Assembly: GCA_963585895.1 (NCBI GenBank)
Contig: OY757907.1
Location: 112,005,771 to 112,069,770 of the forward strand
Reading direction: 5' to 3'
Length of the DNA stretch: 64,000 bases
Source of the DNA: Sepioteuthis lessoniana
Taxonomy: Eukaryota > Mollusca > Cephalopoda > Myopsida > Loliginidae
The notes under the pieces are model-generated. The model was given only the letters and a program-made list of their open reading frames with translations, was not told the origin of the DNA and ran no database searches. Below, piece after piece: positions 52,980 to 63,339 of this stretch; the first letter of the stretch is position 1; the number at the start of each line of letters is the position of its first letter. A program made the translations under genes and the position numbers.

Positions 52980-53840
52980 GGTGTGTCTAAAAAAAAAGAA
53001 AAAAAAAAGAAATAACGGGACTGATGTCACAATTTTAAATTCCAAACAATAACCTACATGGTCTCCCTTTCAAAGTAATCCTCCTTAAATCTAATGTACT
53101 TTTCCATCCTTCTCTACCACGCTTTTATAGCCGGCTGAAGAATTGTTATGGGATGCCGTTCAGCTCCGTTGTTGCGACCCTCTTGATGGCCTTCACGCCT
53201 TCAAAATGGGTCCAGTTGAGCTTGAGGGAAAAAGACACATGGAGCAAATCAAGAGAATAAGAAGGTTGTAAAAATACGGTCATGTTCCAAGCACTCCAGG
53301 TTGCTACGCTCATCCATTCCTGTTACTTCGCAGATATGCCAAAATCTTTGGTGATTATCTTGCAACTGTCATTTTTTCATTATTTGCGATCAATCAAACA
53401 GTCAACAGAAAACCACACATTTTATACATTACCCACTCGGCTTTGACGTCAATCCTCCCCGTTGAAGGCCTCCCGCTCCTGGTGTCATCTTTCACCTCTC
53501 GCTCCTCTTTGAGCCTTATGTGCCACTCAATAACTCGTGTGTGCGATATGGTGTCGTCTCCATGCAATTGCTGAAGCATTTCAAGAATGTGTGACAAAAT
53601 TTTCCCCTACAGAACTAGAACGATCTTGCTTATTCGTGGCTTGCTGCTCATTGTCCGCTCCTAAATGTTCATAGTTGAGTGGCTTGAAAAAGTATTCTAA
53701 AACAAAAGCTCGTGAAAACATTCCATGGTTGCAGAAAGTTGAGATTATATTTATATACTCCTATATTAGATAACACAGTCCATTCATCACTCTATAACTC
53801 ACACAGCAAACCCAGTCCCGTTACTTTTCAGACAGTTGAT
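52980..53840 (-). mobile_element. mariner element, internally deleted
   Basis: Inverted ends share AACGGGACTG: left 'aataacgggactgatgtcac', right (complement) 'gtctgaaaagtaacgggact'. The outer left end 'gtgtgtcta' is separated by an A-rich expansion (52989-53009). Confidence 0.85.
53120..53655 (-). pseudogene. mariner transposase remnant
   Basis: Minus strand: 'GKILSHILEMLQQLHGDDTI' then 'SHTRVIEWHIRLKEEREVKD' and 'DTRSGRPSTGRIDVKAEWV', the N-terminal DNA-binding domain with its WHxRxKEGRE and DDxRSGRP signatures. After a deletion, 'QPSYSLDLLHVSFSLKL' (the YSPDLAPxDF region, third Asp lost) is followed by 'WTHFEGVKAIKRVATTELNG' then 'IPQ'. The central part with the first two catalytic Asp residues is missing. 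Nonfunctional. Confidence 0.8.
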
Positions 53841-54350
53841 CTGCTATTTATCACCTGCTGAAGGGAGGAACTGATTCATGACTTTCTGAAAGGCAATAGT
53901 ACAAAATCAATGGGTTCAAACCAATTTCGAAGTAGGTTCGTTTATTTCGATTTCAGCGCCGATAGCCCATGCAGCGTTTCTTTTAATAATAAACATTAAA
54001 ATTTTATGAACATCGTTTTTATTATTTTTTAATTAACACGCACGATAAAATTTTTTAAAAATCGACGTATTTCAGAAAAGTGTGTGAACGTTCATTGTCC
54101 GTCCATGTTTTTGATTACACAGAACGTCATAAGATCACTTGATCCGTATTGGCACGTCCTACTAATGACAGACCCGACATCATAGAAATTAAAAAGAAAT
54201 AAAAAACGCTATGTGAATTGATAAGAACAAAAAAAAAAAAACAATTCGATTTCCTATCTTTTTTTTTATCATATTTAATTGCTTTGGCATTTTTCGTTTA
54301 TCTTTCCATGAAAAAAAGGAAAAAATACTGACTGCGAAGTCCAAACAACT
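53841..54350. other. unassigned AT-rich sequence
   Basis: No feature recognised. Confidence 0.4.
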
Positions 54351-54406
54351 AAAAAACATGGCGACAGTCAGCAATTCGTCTGACCTGACAACGATCAAGT
54401 ATCAAG

Positions 54407-54652
54407 ATGGCTGCTCTCTACTCAAATGGGGAAAAAAGAAGAAAGGATAAATGGGTGTGTGACAAACTGATCCATTTGATTGGTCAGTCACTTGGTGCAC
54501 CTGGTTTATCGATTGTACATCCAGAGGATAAGAAAGCAAATGCAAAGAATAAATTATTTAAAAAGCCGGGAATAAAAGATTCTCCGTGTGTATTTGTGTG
54601 GGTTTGTGTGTGTGTGTGTGCGTGCGTGTGTATCACACACACACAGATGTGA
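54407..54652 (+). CDS. small ORF of unknown nature, possible exon
   Basis: The first 55 or so residues have mixed, protein-like composition: 'MAALYSNGEKRRKDKWVCDK', 'LIHLIGQSLGAPGLSIVHPE', 'DKKANAKNKLFKKPGI'. An in-frame stop lies 21 bp upstream, so ATG 54407 (context AAGATGG) would be the start. A second ATG at 54358 (AACATGGCG) opens another frame of 30 codons. After 'KDSPCVFVWV' the frame runs into a GT microsatellite (54595-54632) and is surely not coding there. If real, it would be a 5' exon ending before the GT tract, but I see no convincing donor site. I do not recognise the family; chance is likely. Confidence 0.2.
   Translation: MAALYSNGEKRRKDKWVCDKLIHLIGQSLGAPGLSIVHPEDKKANAKNKLFKKPGIKDSPCVFVWVCVCVCACVCITHTQM
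54595..54648. repeat. (GT)n and (CA)n tract
   Basis: GT repeats followed by CA repeats, partly self-complementary. Confidence 0.9.
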
Positions 54653-55514
54653 CAGTGCATTTGTTTGAATGCTGTTGTAAAAATATTCAACAAGAAGCCG
54701 TTGTTTTCTGAGGCATCCACCATGACCAATATCTTAAGAAAGCATACCTTTACGCTGTGAAAATTGAGGGTCGGAGGGAAGCTTTTTTTTTTAGTAAGTG
54801 AGCAAACATCTGATAAAAATGCTAACAAGTATATATCAATATATTTATTTTTCTCTGTGTGGGTGTATATATATCTGCCTTTTGTGAAGAATGATATACA
54901 AATTCTGGTGGGTTTTTTTATGACCAAAGGGACATATACCCAAATTCGAAACGAAAAGCTTAAAATAAAAACAAATTTAAAAAACCGACAGATTTTAAAG
55001 ATTCGGGTGTGACCTAAGGATGAAGTGCACATCGACCCAAACACATAAATAAACCAACCAAGATGAAGATAACTTTTCTATAATCCATTAAATAGATGCC
55101 ATGTTTTGAAACATCCAAAAGCCTTTGAAATCACACAGAAGACTGCATCAGAATATTCATTCAACTTCGTTACATATGGCCTAAGTCTAAATGAATGAAG
55201 GAATATTTGTCTTAGGCAAATCTTTCAAGTGAGAAAAACCGTCTGCCAAGAAAATAGGCTTTCAAATCATTTTTGTGCCCGAAAGAAATAGGCCCTCGTA
55301 TAAGCCACAAAGATCCCACAGATCCTCTTTTAGGCAATAATTCCACATTCCCCCCCGTTTATTCACATTTCCTAATGCTGCCTTGGTCTGGATTAAGAAC
55401 AATTTAAGATATCATTGATTAAAAAAAATGAAGCGGCACAAGGTAAAGATAATCTTAGAAAAAAAAAGGGCTTATCCTGTAATCTGATGTTTATGAGCGC
55501 TCAACTAATATTGT
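54653..55514. other. unassigned sequence
   Basis: A 186-codon minus-strand ORF at 54484-55044 crosses the GT/CA tract and reads His-Thr and Phe/Ile-rich; it is composition-driven. Nothing else is recognised. Confidence 0.4.
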
Positions 55515-55778
55515 TTTGGGCAGGAATAGTCCAGCGGATCCTATCCCTCTTCAAGTTTGGTTTAAATTAACATTTGTATGACAACCGGTCTAAAACAAAA
55601 ACTTAAAGACTCCACTATCTCCAACTATATACCCGTAACTTGGGAGAGAATAGTTTGATTCGTTTCTTTCTTAAGGGTATTAAGCACTACTTGAAATGAA
55701 ACAGCCTCGTTCAAGACTTGAACTTGTGTAGCAGAGTCCACTTCCTATCACGATAACCGTTACGTCATGAACGTCTCT
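55515..55778 (-). mobile_element. SINE A, diverged copy
   Basis: 'ggcaggaatagtcc', 'tatacccgtaacttgggaga', 'tttcttaagggtattaagca', 'cttgaacttgtgtagcag' and 'cgataaccgttacgtcatga' are in inverted SINE A order. Confidence 0.75.
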
Positions 55779-55789
55779 AGCTGAAGAGA

Positions 55790-56630
55790 GTCTACCTGTG
55801 TTGACAATCAAAAACCAAGGTTTTTTTTTTTTACCAAAGATCGATCACCAAATATCAGTATTTGTGGATTCTTAGTAACTGTCTGTGCCAAGTCTTAGCA
55901 TTTTTTGGCTCAAGATCACAAATTAGGGGCACTAAACTAGGTTTGAACAGCGCGGCAAGACTTCCATGCTTCTTACCACTTTTGTTTCAGATGAACTCTC
56001 TGCGTAAAAGTGATTGTTTTCTTCTTTCTTCAGTCATTTTTTTTTACAGTAACGAGAGGTGTGCCTATGAGGAGACATTAATACAATTTTAGCTCCATCA
56101 GAGATTAAATATGTTATTGGAAAAACGAGTCTATTTCTCGGTCGACTTTCATCAACCAAGTCCAACTAATACTTCAAAATGAAAACACAGATAATACTAA
56201 TATTACTTGCAAACTACACACAATGACTTTATTGCTCTCCAGCAGGAAAAAAATCTCTCACATAATGTGAGCCAGGGTGAGAGAGTCGAGGACGACACTG
56301 TTATTCAGTCCTTGTTTTTCCTGCTTATTGATATTTGTTGCTGGGTGTCATTTAAATTTGATAAAAATTACTGCATATTCTATGTGTCTGTCCTTGTCTT
56401 GTGACTTAAGTTACGGCTAATATCCCCCCAACACGGCTTACATAACAGTGCACCAAGCACCTAATTACACAAAACAGAAAAATAGTCTTATTTCAAGAAC
56501 TGATAAAACTAACAATCTTGTGTCATTTAGGAAGATTTTTATCAGTTTGCTTGCTGATTGGTTTCTTATGTAAATACGCTATTTCAAATCTATATCTTTA
56601 AAAATATTGAACTAGAAAGCTTCTAAATAT
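55790..56630. other. unassigned AT-rich sequence
   Basis: Only short ORFs. At 56631 'acgaggtcagtccattaag' resembles an outer mariner end, with no partner found. Confidence 0.4.
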
Positions 56631-56664
56631 ACGAGGTCAGTCCATTAAGTTATCATGTATTTTT

Positions 56665-56846
56665 ATATCTCATATTGTTTTATTTAACGGCACGTCAAAC
56701 CACATTGGGTTATTCTATGCCAAGAATGTGTTAACATACTTATATTGTTTCTAAAAAGACTTTTTCATACAAGTATATACCAATTTTTCCAATATAATGA
56801 AATGGTTATTTGGTTTAATGGCATATCAACCTATGATGGTTTTTTA

Positions 56847-56895
<49 letters not shown>

Positions 56896-57365
56896 TAAGT
56901 TTCTAGGTAATTTTATTTTTAAACAACTAGAGCTCATTTGTTTGCCCAAAGTCAAATGGTTTCAGCATGGCAATTAAATATTAGTACTTCTATTTATATA
57001 GTATTCCTATCTGATAGGAACGATTTATACATAGTTATAAAGTGTTAAATAACAAACAATCCCCTGTAAATGATTTAACAGTTCTATTTTACCCATAATT
57101 TGGGCTAACAGGTACAACCACTTCAGGTCAGGTAATAAAGGGGTACTTGACTTTCCTTCAAATCTAAGATTGGAACTTCACCATTAGATTCAGTTTAATG
57201 TCGTACCCATAACACTAAATGTTTTCAAGTATTGCTATTCAACATTACTCGCTCGTTTGAACACAATTAAGCGCCTTCACGTATTGCTATTTTATACAAA
57301 TAATTGTTGTTGATATTGTACATAATTTACATGGTTTCCGGTATTAGCTATCTCAGCGCAGTTTA
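56665..57365 (-). mobile_element. HTR repeat copy 20 with two tails
   Basis: First tail at 56675-56725 ('aacggcacgtcaaaccac', 'ttattctatgccaag'), second at 56810-56850 ('taatggcatatcaaccta'), an (TA)n(TG)n tract at 56854-56895, body, a reduced head (57090-57215: 'tccttcaaatctaagattgg') and then a second body joined at 'ataacactaaatg'. Confidence 0.7.
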
Positions 57366-57689
57366 CCCTTTGCACCGCCTTCTAGCACCTTTCAGCTGGA
57401 AGAGGATTTAGCGGTTGTTTGCTACAAGTACAATCCAAAGAATATTGTCAGGACAATCATATAGGTGCAAGGGCTTGACATGACCAGCCGACTGATTAGA
57501 TCGGGCTTCTGACTGCCTGTTTCGTCAAGCAATGACCAAAGGTAAGTGTCGCAAGTAACTTTAATACTCTGGTTGCTAGGCCAAGGACTGGTCAGTCACA
57601 AGGATTCCGTCCTCAGTCACTACGAGTTGCAGTGGTGCTGTTAGCGTTTTCTACTGCTTAAGGCTAAAGGGCAGCATCCAGCACAAATG
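57366..57689. other. unassigned sequence
   Basis: Less AT-rich than average, with no recognised family. Confidence 0.4.
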
Positions 57690-58008
57690 ACTTGCAAAGA
57701 TGGCGGCAACACTCCACAAGACACCAACTGTACGGCCACCTAACTTCTATCACGAAAACTATTCAAGTTTGACGAACCAGACATGCAGGACACTGCTGGA
57801 GAAGCAGGGACGAACTCATAAGAGATGTACTCTTATGGACCCCCACACATGGCCGTGCAAAAGCAGGACGACCAGCACGAACATACATTCAGCAGCTATG
57901 TGAGGGTACGGGATGTTGCCCTGAAAACCTGCCTCGGGCGATGAACGATAGGGAGGAAAGGCGAGAGAGGGTCAGGGATATCCGTGCTATCAGCACGACA
58001 TGATGATG
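57690..58008 (+). pseudogene. RTE-like LINE 3' end, plus strand
   Basis: Frames with two shifts read 'QLYGHL', 'RHAGHCWRSRDEL', 'GRAKAGRPARTYIQQLCEGT' and 'GCCPENLPRAMNDREE', ending at the 'cacgacatgatgatgat' tail. Confidence 0.8.
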
Positions 58009-58024
58009 ATTTCTATTTTATCCT

Positions 58025-58735
58025 CCTCTTCATAATGTCACGCTGCCAGCTCGGATTTCCCTGACTCTCTCTCGTAAACCGTCTCGAACGTGTGAAGGGG
58101 TTCACAGGATTATATCGTTTATGAGTTCGTCCTTACTTCTCTAGCAGTGTGCCGCGTGTTTGTTTCGTCTAATTTTGATAGTTTTCGTGATGGGTAGTTG
58201 GTGGCCGTATAGCTGCTGTTTTGTGGTGTGTTGCCGCCAGGACTTGTTCAATACTGCTCACAGCATTGTGTAATTTTACGTTTAGTTAGCGTACATGTAG
58301 TGCATTCATATAGCAGTATCGACACGACTGCTGTTTGGTAAAAACTGCCTTTTATTTTATTAGTCAGGTCTGACTTCCGTATAACACCAATAGTCTATCG
58401 TTAACTGTCCATGCCTTTGCTAGTCGCGTGTTTATCATATTTACCCGACCCTTCCGCTCGGGCAGGATATGACACAAGGTTAATTTTTTAAGTGGAGTTT
58501 AACAGGTTTGAATTCAGAGTTTTCCTTCTCCTAGACTAGACTGAAGAATCTAGTCTACCCTACTATTTACCCATAGCTGGAGGGAGAATAATTGGATTCA
58601 TACCTTTCCCAAGGGTATTAGTGGTATGTGAAATGCTATCAGTCTCGTCTAGGATTTGAACTCGAGTCGCGTGTTTATGTCATTCTCGGTTGATGAGTCG
58701 TTGCTTCTAAGTTAGGTGAACTTGTCCACTAATTT
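58025..58735 (-). pseudogene. RTE-like LINE 3' part split by SINE A
   Basis: The 3' end begins at 'cataatgtcacgctgcc' and the fragment reads upstream through the C-terminal region and thumb region (equivalents of 'NKSWRQH' and 'SDLxDKM'). It is broken at 58435 by a SINE A and continues as 'gtcattctcggttga' beyond 58678. It is arranged tail-to-tail with the plus-strand fragment at 57690-58008. Confidence 0.8.
58423..58678 (-). mobile_element. SINE A, 5'-truncated, inside an RTE copy, 13-bp target-site duplication
   Basis: GTCGCGTGTTTAT occurs at 58423-58435 and 58666-58678. The insert holds tail, body, core and the B-box region, but the head from the A box outward is missing. The duplication overlaps a SINE-like GTCGC(C)GTGT, so truncation may have used microhomology. 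Confidence 0.9.
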
Positions 58736-58764
58736 CAAAGGGCCACCCCTTAGTGTGGAGATGT

Positions 58765-59020
58765 TCCCTCTTTGATTAAAGCGCATGAATTCTGTCTCAC
58801 GTCTATTGATTTAATGAAAGAAAACGGTTTCAAGCTGGAAAAGGAAAGCAGCAGCAAATACCCTGCACGAACTATCACGGACGCAGACTACGCCGATGAC
58901 ATAGCGCTTCGAGTAAATACACCTGCCCAAGCCGAATTCCGACTACATTGTCTGGAACGAACAGCACGTGGTATAGGCCTCCACGTCAACGCAGAAAAGA
59001 CCGAATATTTGTTCTTCTAT
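58765..59020 (+). pseudogene. RTE-like reverse transcriptase fragment with YADD
   Basis: Plus strand: 'SIDLMKENGFKLEKESSSKY', 'PARTITDADYADDIALRVNT', 'PAQAEFRLHCLERTARGIGL', then 'HVNAEKTEYLFF'. The YADD box of RT motif C is intact (58887-58898), unlike the copy at 47230. Only about 80 residues remain; the frame then runs into HTR-like sequence. Confidence 0.8.
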
Positions 59021-59174
59021 ATAATGATAAATTCTTTATTTGCAAGCAGTTATATGGCTTCAACAAATAATCCTTAGTAAACAATTATAGCTTCAAGTGA
59101 CTATTTTAAACCCAAATAATTTGCATGCTGTTTTATGGAATCGTTTATTCCAATCAGATGCAAATAAAATTAAA
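59021..59174. mobile_element. HTR-like body remnant
   Basis: 'tttgcaagcagttatatggc' and 'tttgcatgctgttttatgg' resemble HTR body units but no head or tail is attached. Confidence 0.45.
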
Positions 59175-60125
59175 ACAGCTTGTTTGGATTTTCTGGAATA
59201 TCAATACTTGCATATTATTTAATGCCATTTCCTGATAAAAATCATTTATGTATTAAATATATGATTTACAAACGCATTTATAAGATAACATTTTTAAACG
59301 AATCTGAACTCTTCTTTTGACACAGTTAAATGGTTTCAAGTATTTCCATCTAATACGAATCTATCCACCATGGATCATTTGTTTGCCCATAGTTAAGAAG
59401 TTTCAAGTATTTCTATGAAACAGTAACAATTTAACATCAGTCATTTGTCTACACACATTTAAATCGTTATACATATGATTTGTAAGTGAATAATTTTTAC
59501 TTTTAAATAGGTTAAAACTAATTTTTCTTCTCTGTTCAATATTGCTATCGTTTCTTCATAGATAGCAATATATGAAAATAGTTAACTCGGATAATTGTTT
59601 TCGTACTATTGGTTTGCACACAGTCAAATTCTTACAAGTACTGCTATTTAACACGAATAATTCTATTCAAAATCTATTCATAAATTTTTACTGTCAAATG
59701 GTTTTAACTATCTCTATGTAGTACCAATAATTCAATTCAAGTACACAGTTAAAGAGTTTCAAATTTTGCAATTCATCACTAATAATTCAGCTAAACATTA
59801 CTTATTCGTTTGCTCACAAGCTCTAAGTATTGTTAGGAAGCGCTAACAATTCAATTTAACAGATATTTGTTTGCACACATTTAAATACTTGAAAAGTACA
59901 ATTTAAGTAATAAATAAGACCCTAACAGGTATGACCTCTCCGGGTTTGAGTGGACCTGGAAGTAATGGCAATGAAGAAGTGCCTCACCTTCCCGAAAGCT
60001 CAAGGACAGGACCCTTACCATCGGATAGTTTAGTGTGACATGCAGGGCACGCGCTGGAAGGAGTGTCTTACATCTCTGCAGAGATACGCTCGGCGGATTA
60101 TACGGCCCCAACCGACTGGGCTAAT
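59175..60125 (-). mobile_element. HTR repeat copy 21, long body
   Basis: Tail 'tttctggaatatcaatac' and 'attatttaatgcc', then about eight body units (recurrent 'tttgtttgcacacattta', 'aaatggtttcaagta'), then a full head: 'aataagaccctaacaggta', 'tctccgggtttgagtggacc', 'gccccaaccgactgggct'. Confidence 0.85.
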
Positions 60126-60134
60126 CTTCCAAAG

Positions 60135-60350
60135 ATCATTTTGACCAATAGATGGGACCATAACAGGTACAAACATTTCCTTTCAGTTGAGTAATGGTAT
60201 TAAAAGCAATGCTAATGAAGATATACTCTACTCTCTCGTGAACTGAAACTTCAGCATCTGACATTTAAGTAATATAACCATATGTGAGTGAATGTGAATA
60301 GTTTTATTCCTTTGTGGGGAATACCGTCAATGTATTCTGCGCCCCATAAA
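60135..60350 (-). mobile_element. HTR repeat copy 22, second head in tandem
   Basis: About 10 bp beyond copy 21 a second, more diverged head begins: 'gaccaatagatgggaccata', 'aatgctaatgaagatatac', 'gaataccgtcaatgtattct'. It has no body or tail of its own. Confidence 0.75.
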
Positions 60351-60607
60351 GAAAAAGGTTTAATTTTTAAGGGGTGTAATCCAGATTCCATATGAAGTAA
60401 TCAATGTTGATATTGTAGAGGTGTCATTATATCCAGCTAGTGTCCTGTCTTAGAGCATTTACGGTCATCTTAGCAATCAGAAATTATAACAGGTGTGTTA
60501 AGTCACGTACGTTCCGAAAAAAAAGTTCATAAACATCAGAACAGTGCGATACCAACATTTAACAATCCTTAAGTTATCATAGGCTTTTGGGAGATCAAAC
60601 TCTATCC

Positions 60608-60832
60608 TGGTTTTGTTTCTTTAATGGCATATCTACCTTCCTGGGTTATTTAATGCCAAAGTCATCCTTGTAGAAGGACAGTAGTGGTAGAATTTTACCC
60701 ATAGCCGGGGGAGAAGGGAGTTCATAACTTTCCCGAGGGTATTGGTTCGGAAGTGAACGTAGTAGCCCGACTAGAGTTCTTACTCGTATATCATTTAAAG
60801 CTCGTTAGCAACTAGGTGACAGGTACTCCTCC
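60608..60832 (-). mobile_element. SINE B copy
   Basis: Tail 'taatggcatatctacc' and 'gggttatttaatgccaaag', core 'ctttcccgagggtattgg', then 'gtagcccgactagagttc' and an eroded head. Confidence 0.8.
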
Positions 60833-61342
60833 ACTCTGTTCTGGACGCAGGTCTCTTAGTTGGAACACAGCAGTTTTGGATACTCTAGAGATTGTGGAAG
60901 TTTAATCTCATTTGTTGACCGGTCACATCACGAAAATGAAACGAGATCTACCCGACACGAGTCAGGGAGTCGGATTGATAATAAATATTAATCGGTTAAT
61001 TTACTGTTGTTCACCTCAAAAATAATCACTTATTACTTTCTCGGCTTATTTGAATACTTTCACTTATTTAAGTCATAAGGTGGAAGTAATTGTGATGAAG
61101 GGAAGCCTCACCAATGGATCCAGTTTAGTGTCATATCCAGATTCCAAATATAGACAATGAAGTAAACGGACCACTCCTTTTCAAACAAGTATATTTCTAC
61201 GATAAAATTTGATACACTTGCCCTTAACACTTTTTAAACTTTCAAGAATTTCACAATATAAAATTCTGCGATTTTGTCTCGTAGGGAATTAGACAAAACC
61301 GATTAAATAAAATTCCAGTTAAACCTGTTTTAGAATACATAA
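60833..61342. other. unassigned sequence with an HTR head piece at 61060-61150
   Basis: 61060-61150 holds 'tgtgatgaagggaagcctca' and 'agtttagtgtcatatccaga', an internally deleted HTR head on the minus strand. The rest is unrecognised. Confidence 0.5.
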
Positions 61343-61843
61343 TCGTCATTATCATCATGTCACGCTATCAGAACGGATATTTCTGACTCTCTCTCGCCAC
61401 CCCTCCCTATCTTCCATTGCTTTTGGCAGGTCTTTCAGGCTACATCCAATATCTGCACAGAGCTGCTGTATGTATGTTCGAGCTGGACCTCCTGCCTTTG
61501 CTCGTCCCTGTGAAGGGGTCCACAGGAGTACATCACTTACGATAGTTTTCGTGACGGGTGGTAAGTGGCCGTACAGTTACTTTTTTGTGAGGTGCTGTCT
61601 CCAGGACTTGTTCAATATTGCTCGCAACATTCTTGTGTAATTGCCGTCAAGTTTTTTCTCCATACGTTTTGTTAGCGTCCACGTGGTGCATCCATATAGC
61701 AGTATCGATATTATCGCTGCTTGGAAGAAACTGCGCTTCATTTTATCGGCCAGGTCTGACTTCCATACGACAGATAGCCTATCGATAACTGTCCATGCCT
61801 TTGCTAGTCGTGTGTCGATGTCTGTCTCGGTTGAATACAACTA
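61343..61843 (-). pseudogene. RTE-like LINE 3' part
   Basis: The minus strand opens with 'TETDIDTRLAKAWTVIDRLS', 'VVWKSDLADKMKRSFFQAAI', 'ISILLYGCTTWTLTKRMEKK' and 'LDGNYTRMLRAILNKSWRQH' without stops (61577-61840). A deletion of about 54 bp near 61540 then removes the HAGHCWRSKDEL block, and the tail region ends at 'cattatcatcatgtcacg'. It overlaps the 50662-51056 copy and extends further 5' into the RT thumb. Confidence 0.85.
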
Positions 61844-62125
61844 GTAAATATACTAGAATTCATATGTAGGACGCTTACTTGTTCCTAAGTGCTATTTAGT
61901 ATCTTCTTAGGCCTTGCTATTTCCGTATTATTTCTATCATACAGAACTATCGTCTATGAAGGTGGTGTTGTGTTTGTTCAAATAAACATCAGCGATTTCC
62001 CACCCACTGAATGGATACGTATTTTTGTAAAATATTTCCCACGCACTTAAAAAGTTTTGAATAACCTAAGTTCTCGATAAAAATTTGCCATGTTTGATAA
62101 AGGGCTGTCATCGACGTAAACAAAG

Positions 62126-62378
62126 GGTATTGGTTTAGTTTCTTGGTTAAGTGACATATCAACCTTCGTGGTTTATTTAATACCATCCTTGCAGACGAAC
62201 AGTTGTGATGCTACTTAACCCATAAGTGAGATGGGAATAAGTGGGTTCATAATTTTCTGAAGGGTACTAGTTCGTAAGTGAACATAATAGCTCGAAAGGA
62301 GTTGGAACTTACCATGATATTACAGTCCAGCACGTGCACCAACCTGTCACCGAAGGAATCCACCAACCGGTATTGGTT
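62126..62378 (-). mobile_element. SINE B with 10-bp target-site duplication
   Basis: GGTATTGGTT at 62126-62135 and 62369-62378 flanks the insert. Tail 'ggttaagtgacatatcaacc' and 'ggtttatttaatacc' (shortened), core 'ttctgaagggtactag', 'gaaaggagttggaactt' in the B-box position. Confidence 0.85.
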
Positions 62379-62424
62379 AAATAATCTTTAGAGGTACGTT
62401 CGTGCATCGTTTACAAAAAAATTA

Positions 62425-62800
62425 ACTGTATTGGACCCATTGATGGGAACCTCATAGATACAACCAATTTGAGTTACAGGGGACGTGAGAGGAATGGTGA
62501 CGAAGTGCTTCAATACTCCTGGGAACTCTCACTGTTGCCTCATTAACAGATAAAATTTAGCGTAATGCTCAGTTCAGTAGAGTTTTGTAAACGTGCTTAA
62601 ATGAAGCCGTGAAAAGGAGTACGGTACTTATCTCTTAGACGATAATGGGAGAACTCAACCCTCCTTTAATTTCTTTAACTGGAGACACCATCAGATACAG
62701 TTTAGTGTTATTAACAAGAACCCTATTTTGCGCTGAGATCTTAACCCTGTGCAAGGAGAATTGTCGTCGTATTCGAAGCGTAACAGACTGGGCAATTAGC
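62425..62800 (-). mobile_element. HTR repeat copy 24, two head pieces
   Basis: 62433-62580 is a diverged head ('gacccattgatgggaacc', 'gaggaatggtgacgaag', 'taacagataaaatttagcg'). 62695-62795 repeats the outer half ('catcagatacagtttagtg', 'ttaaccctgtgcaaggag', 'taacagactgggcaa'). Confidence 0.65.
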
Positions 62801-62854
62801 TAGTTTCTATCATGTTTTTATATTAATTCAAATAACAGTTGTCACTCATGAAGC

Positions 62855-63330
62855 AGTTACTGTAATATACTGGCCGAGGGATTTCGTTTTATATATCTTG
62901 CCTTTGGGTTTAGTTAGGGTGAGAACCTTTCGGCTCAGTGCATGGGTTAGTTAGGTGCAAACTTGAGCACAGGGAGGATGTGTCGTTCACAAATGTCAAA
63001 ATAAAAATCCCAGATGGAAAGGTTAACCAGTGGATGTGAATGACGTCAAGCACCGGAAGCGCGCACGCGGAGGATTTTGGGAGATTTTGCAAAAGTCAGA
63101 GTTGAGTCTTGCGGTCCGAAGAAGAAGGGTGACTTTCGCTAGCTCGCAGTGGCCTTGTGGCGGGTTCCGCACGTGTTGAGGGTGGGGGGGCAGATGGAAA
63201 AGCCAGAATAGAAAGAATATGTATCTCTCTCCTTATGTAGAAACCTTTAACTCAAAGGTAGTAAAAAGGTTTCGTATCTGAACTAAGAAGTCGTTACGTG
63301 TTTTTCGTGTTTCGGGATTCCTATGTTCTA
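62855..63330 (+). mobile_element. LTR2, related to LTR1, plus strand
   Basis: Aligned with LTR1 read on its minus strand, it shares 'tcacaaatgtca(a/t)aataaaaa', 'cccagat', 'gtgaatgac(g/a)tca' and the end 'gtgtttcgggatt'. The LTR1 tandem units are absent; a GC-rich block with 'gcgcgcacgcgg' takes their place. The polyadenylation signal is changed. It is not flanked by retroviral genes. Ends are approximate. Confidence 0.6.
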
Positions 63331-63339
63331 TGTATATAT

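Noticed and set aside
54484..55044. 186-codon minus-strand ORF, the longest after the RTE and LINE fragments
   Set aside because: It crosses a GT/CA microsatellite and reads long His-Thr and Phe/Ile stretches; no domain and no start or promoter evidence.
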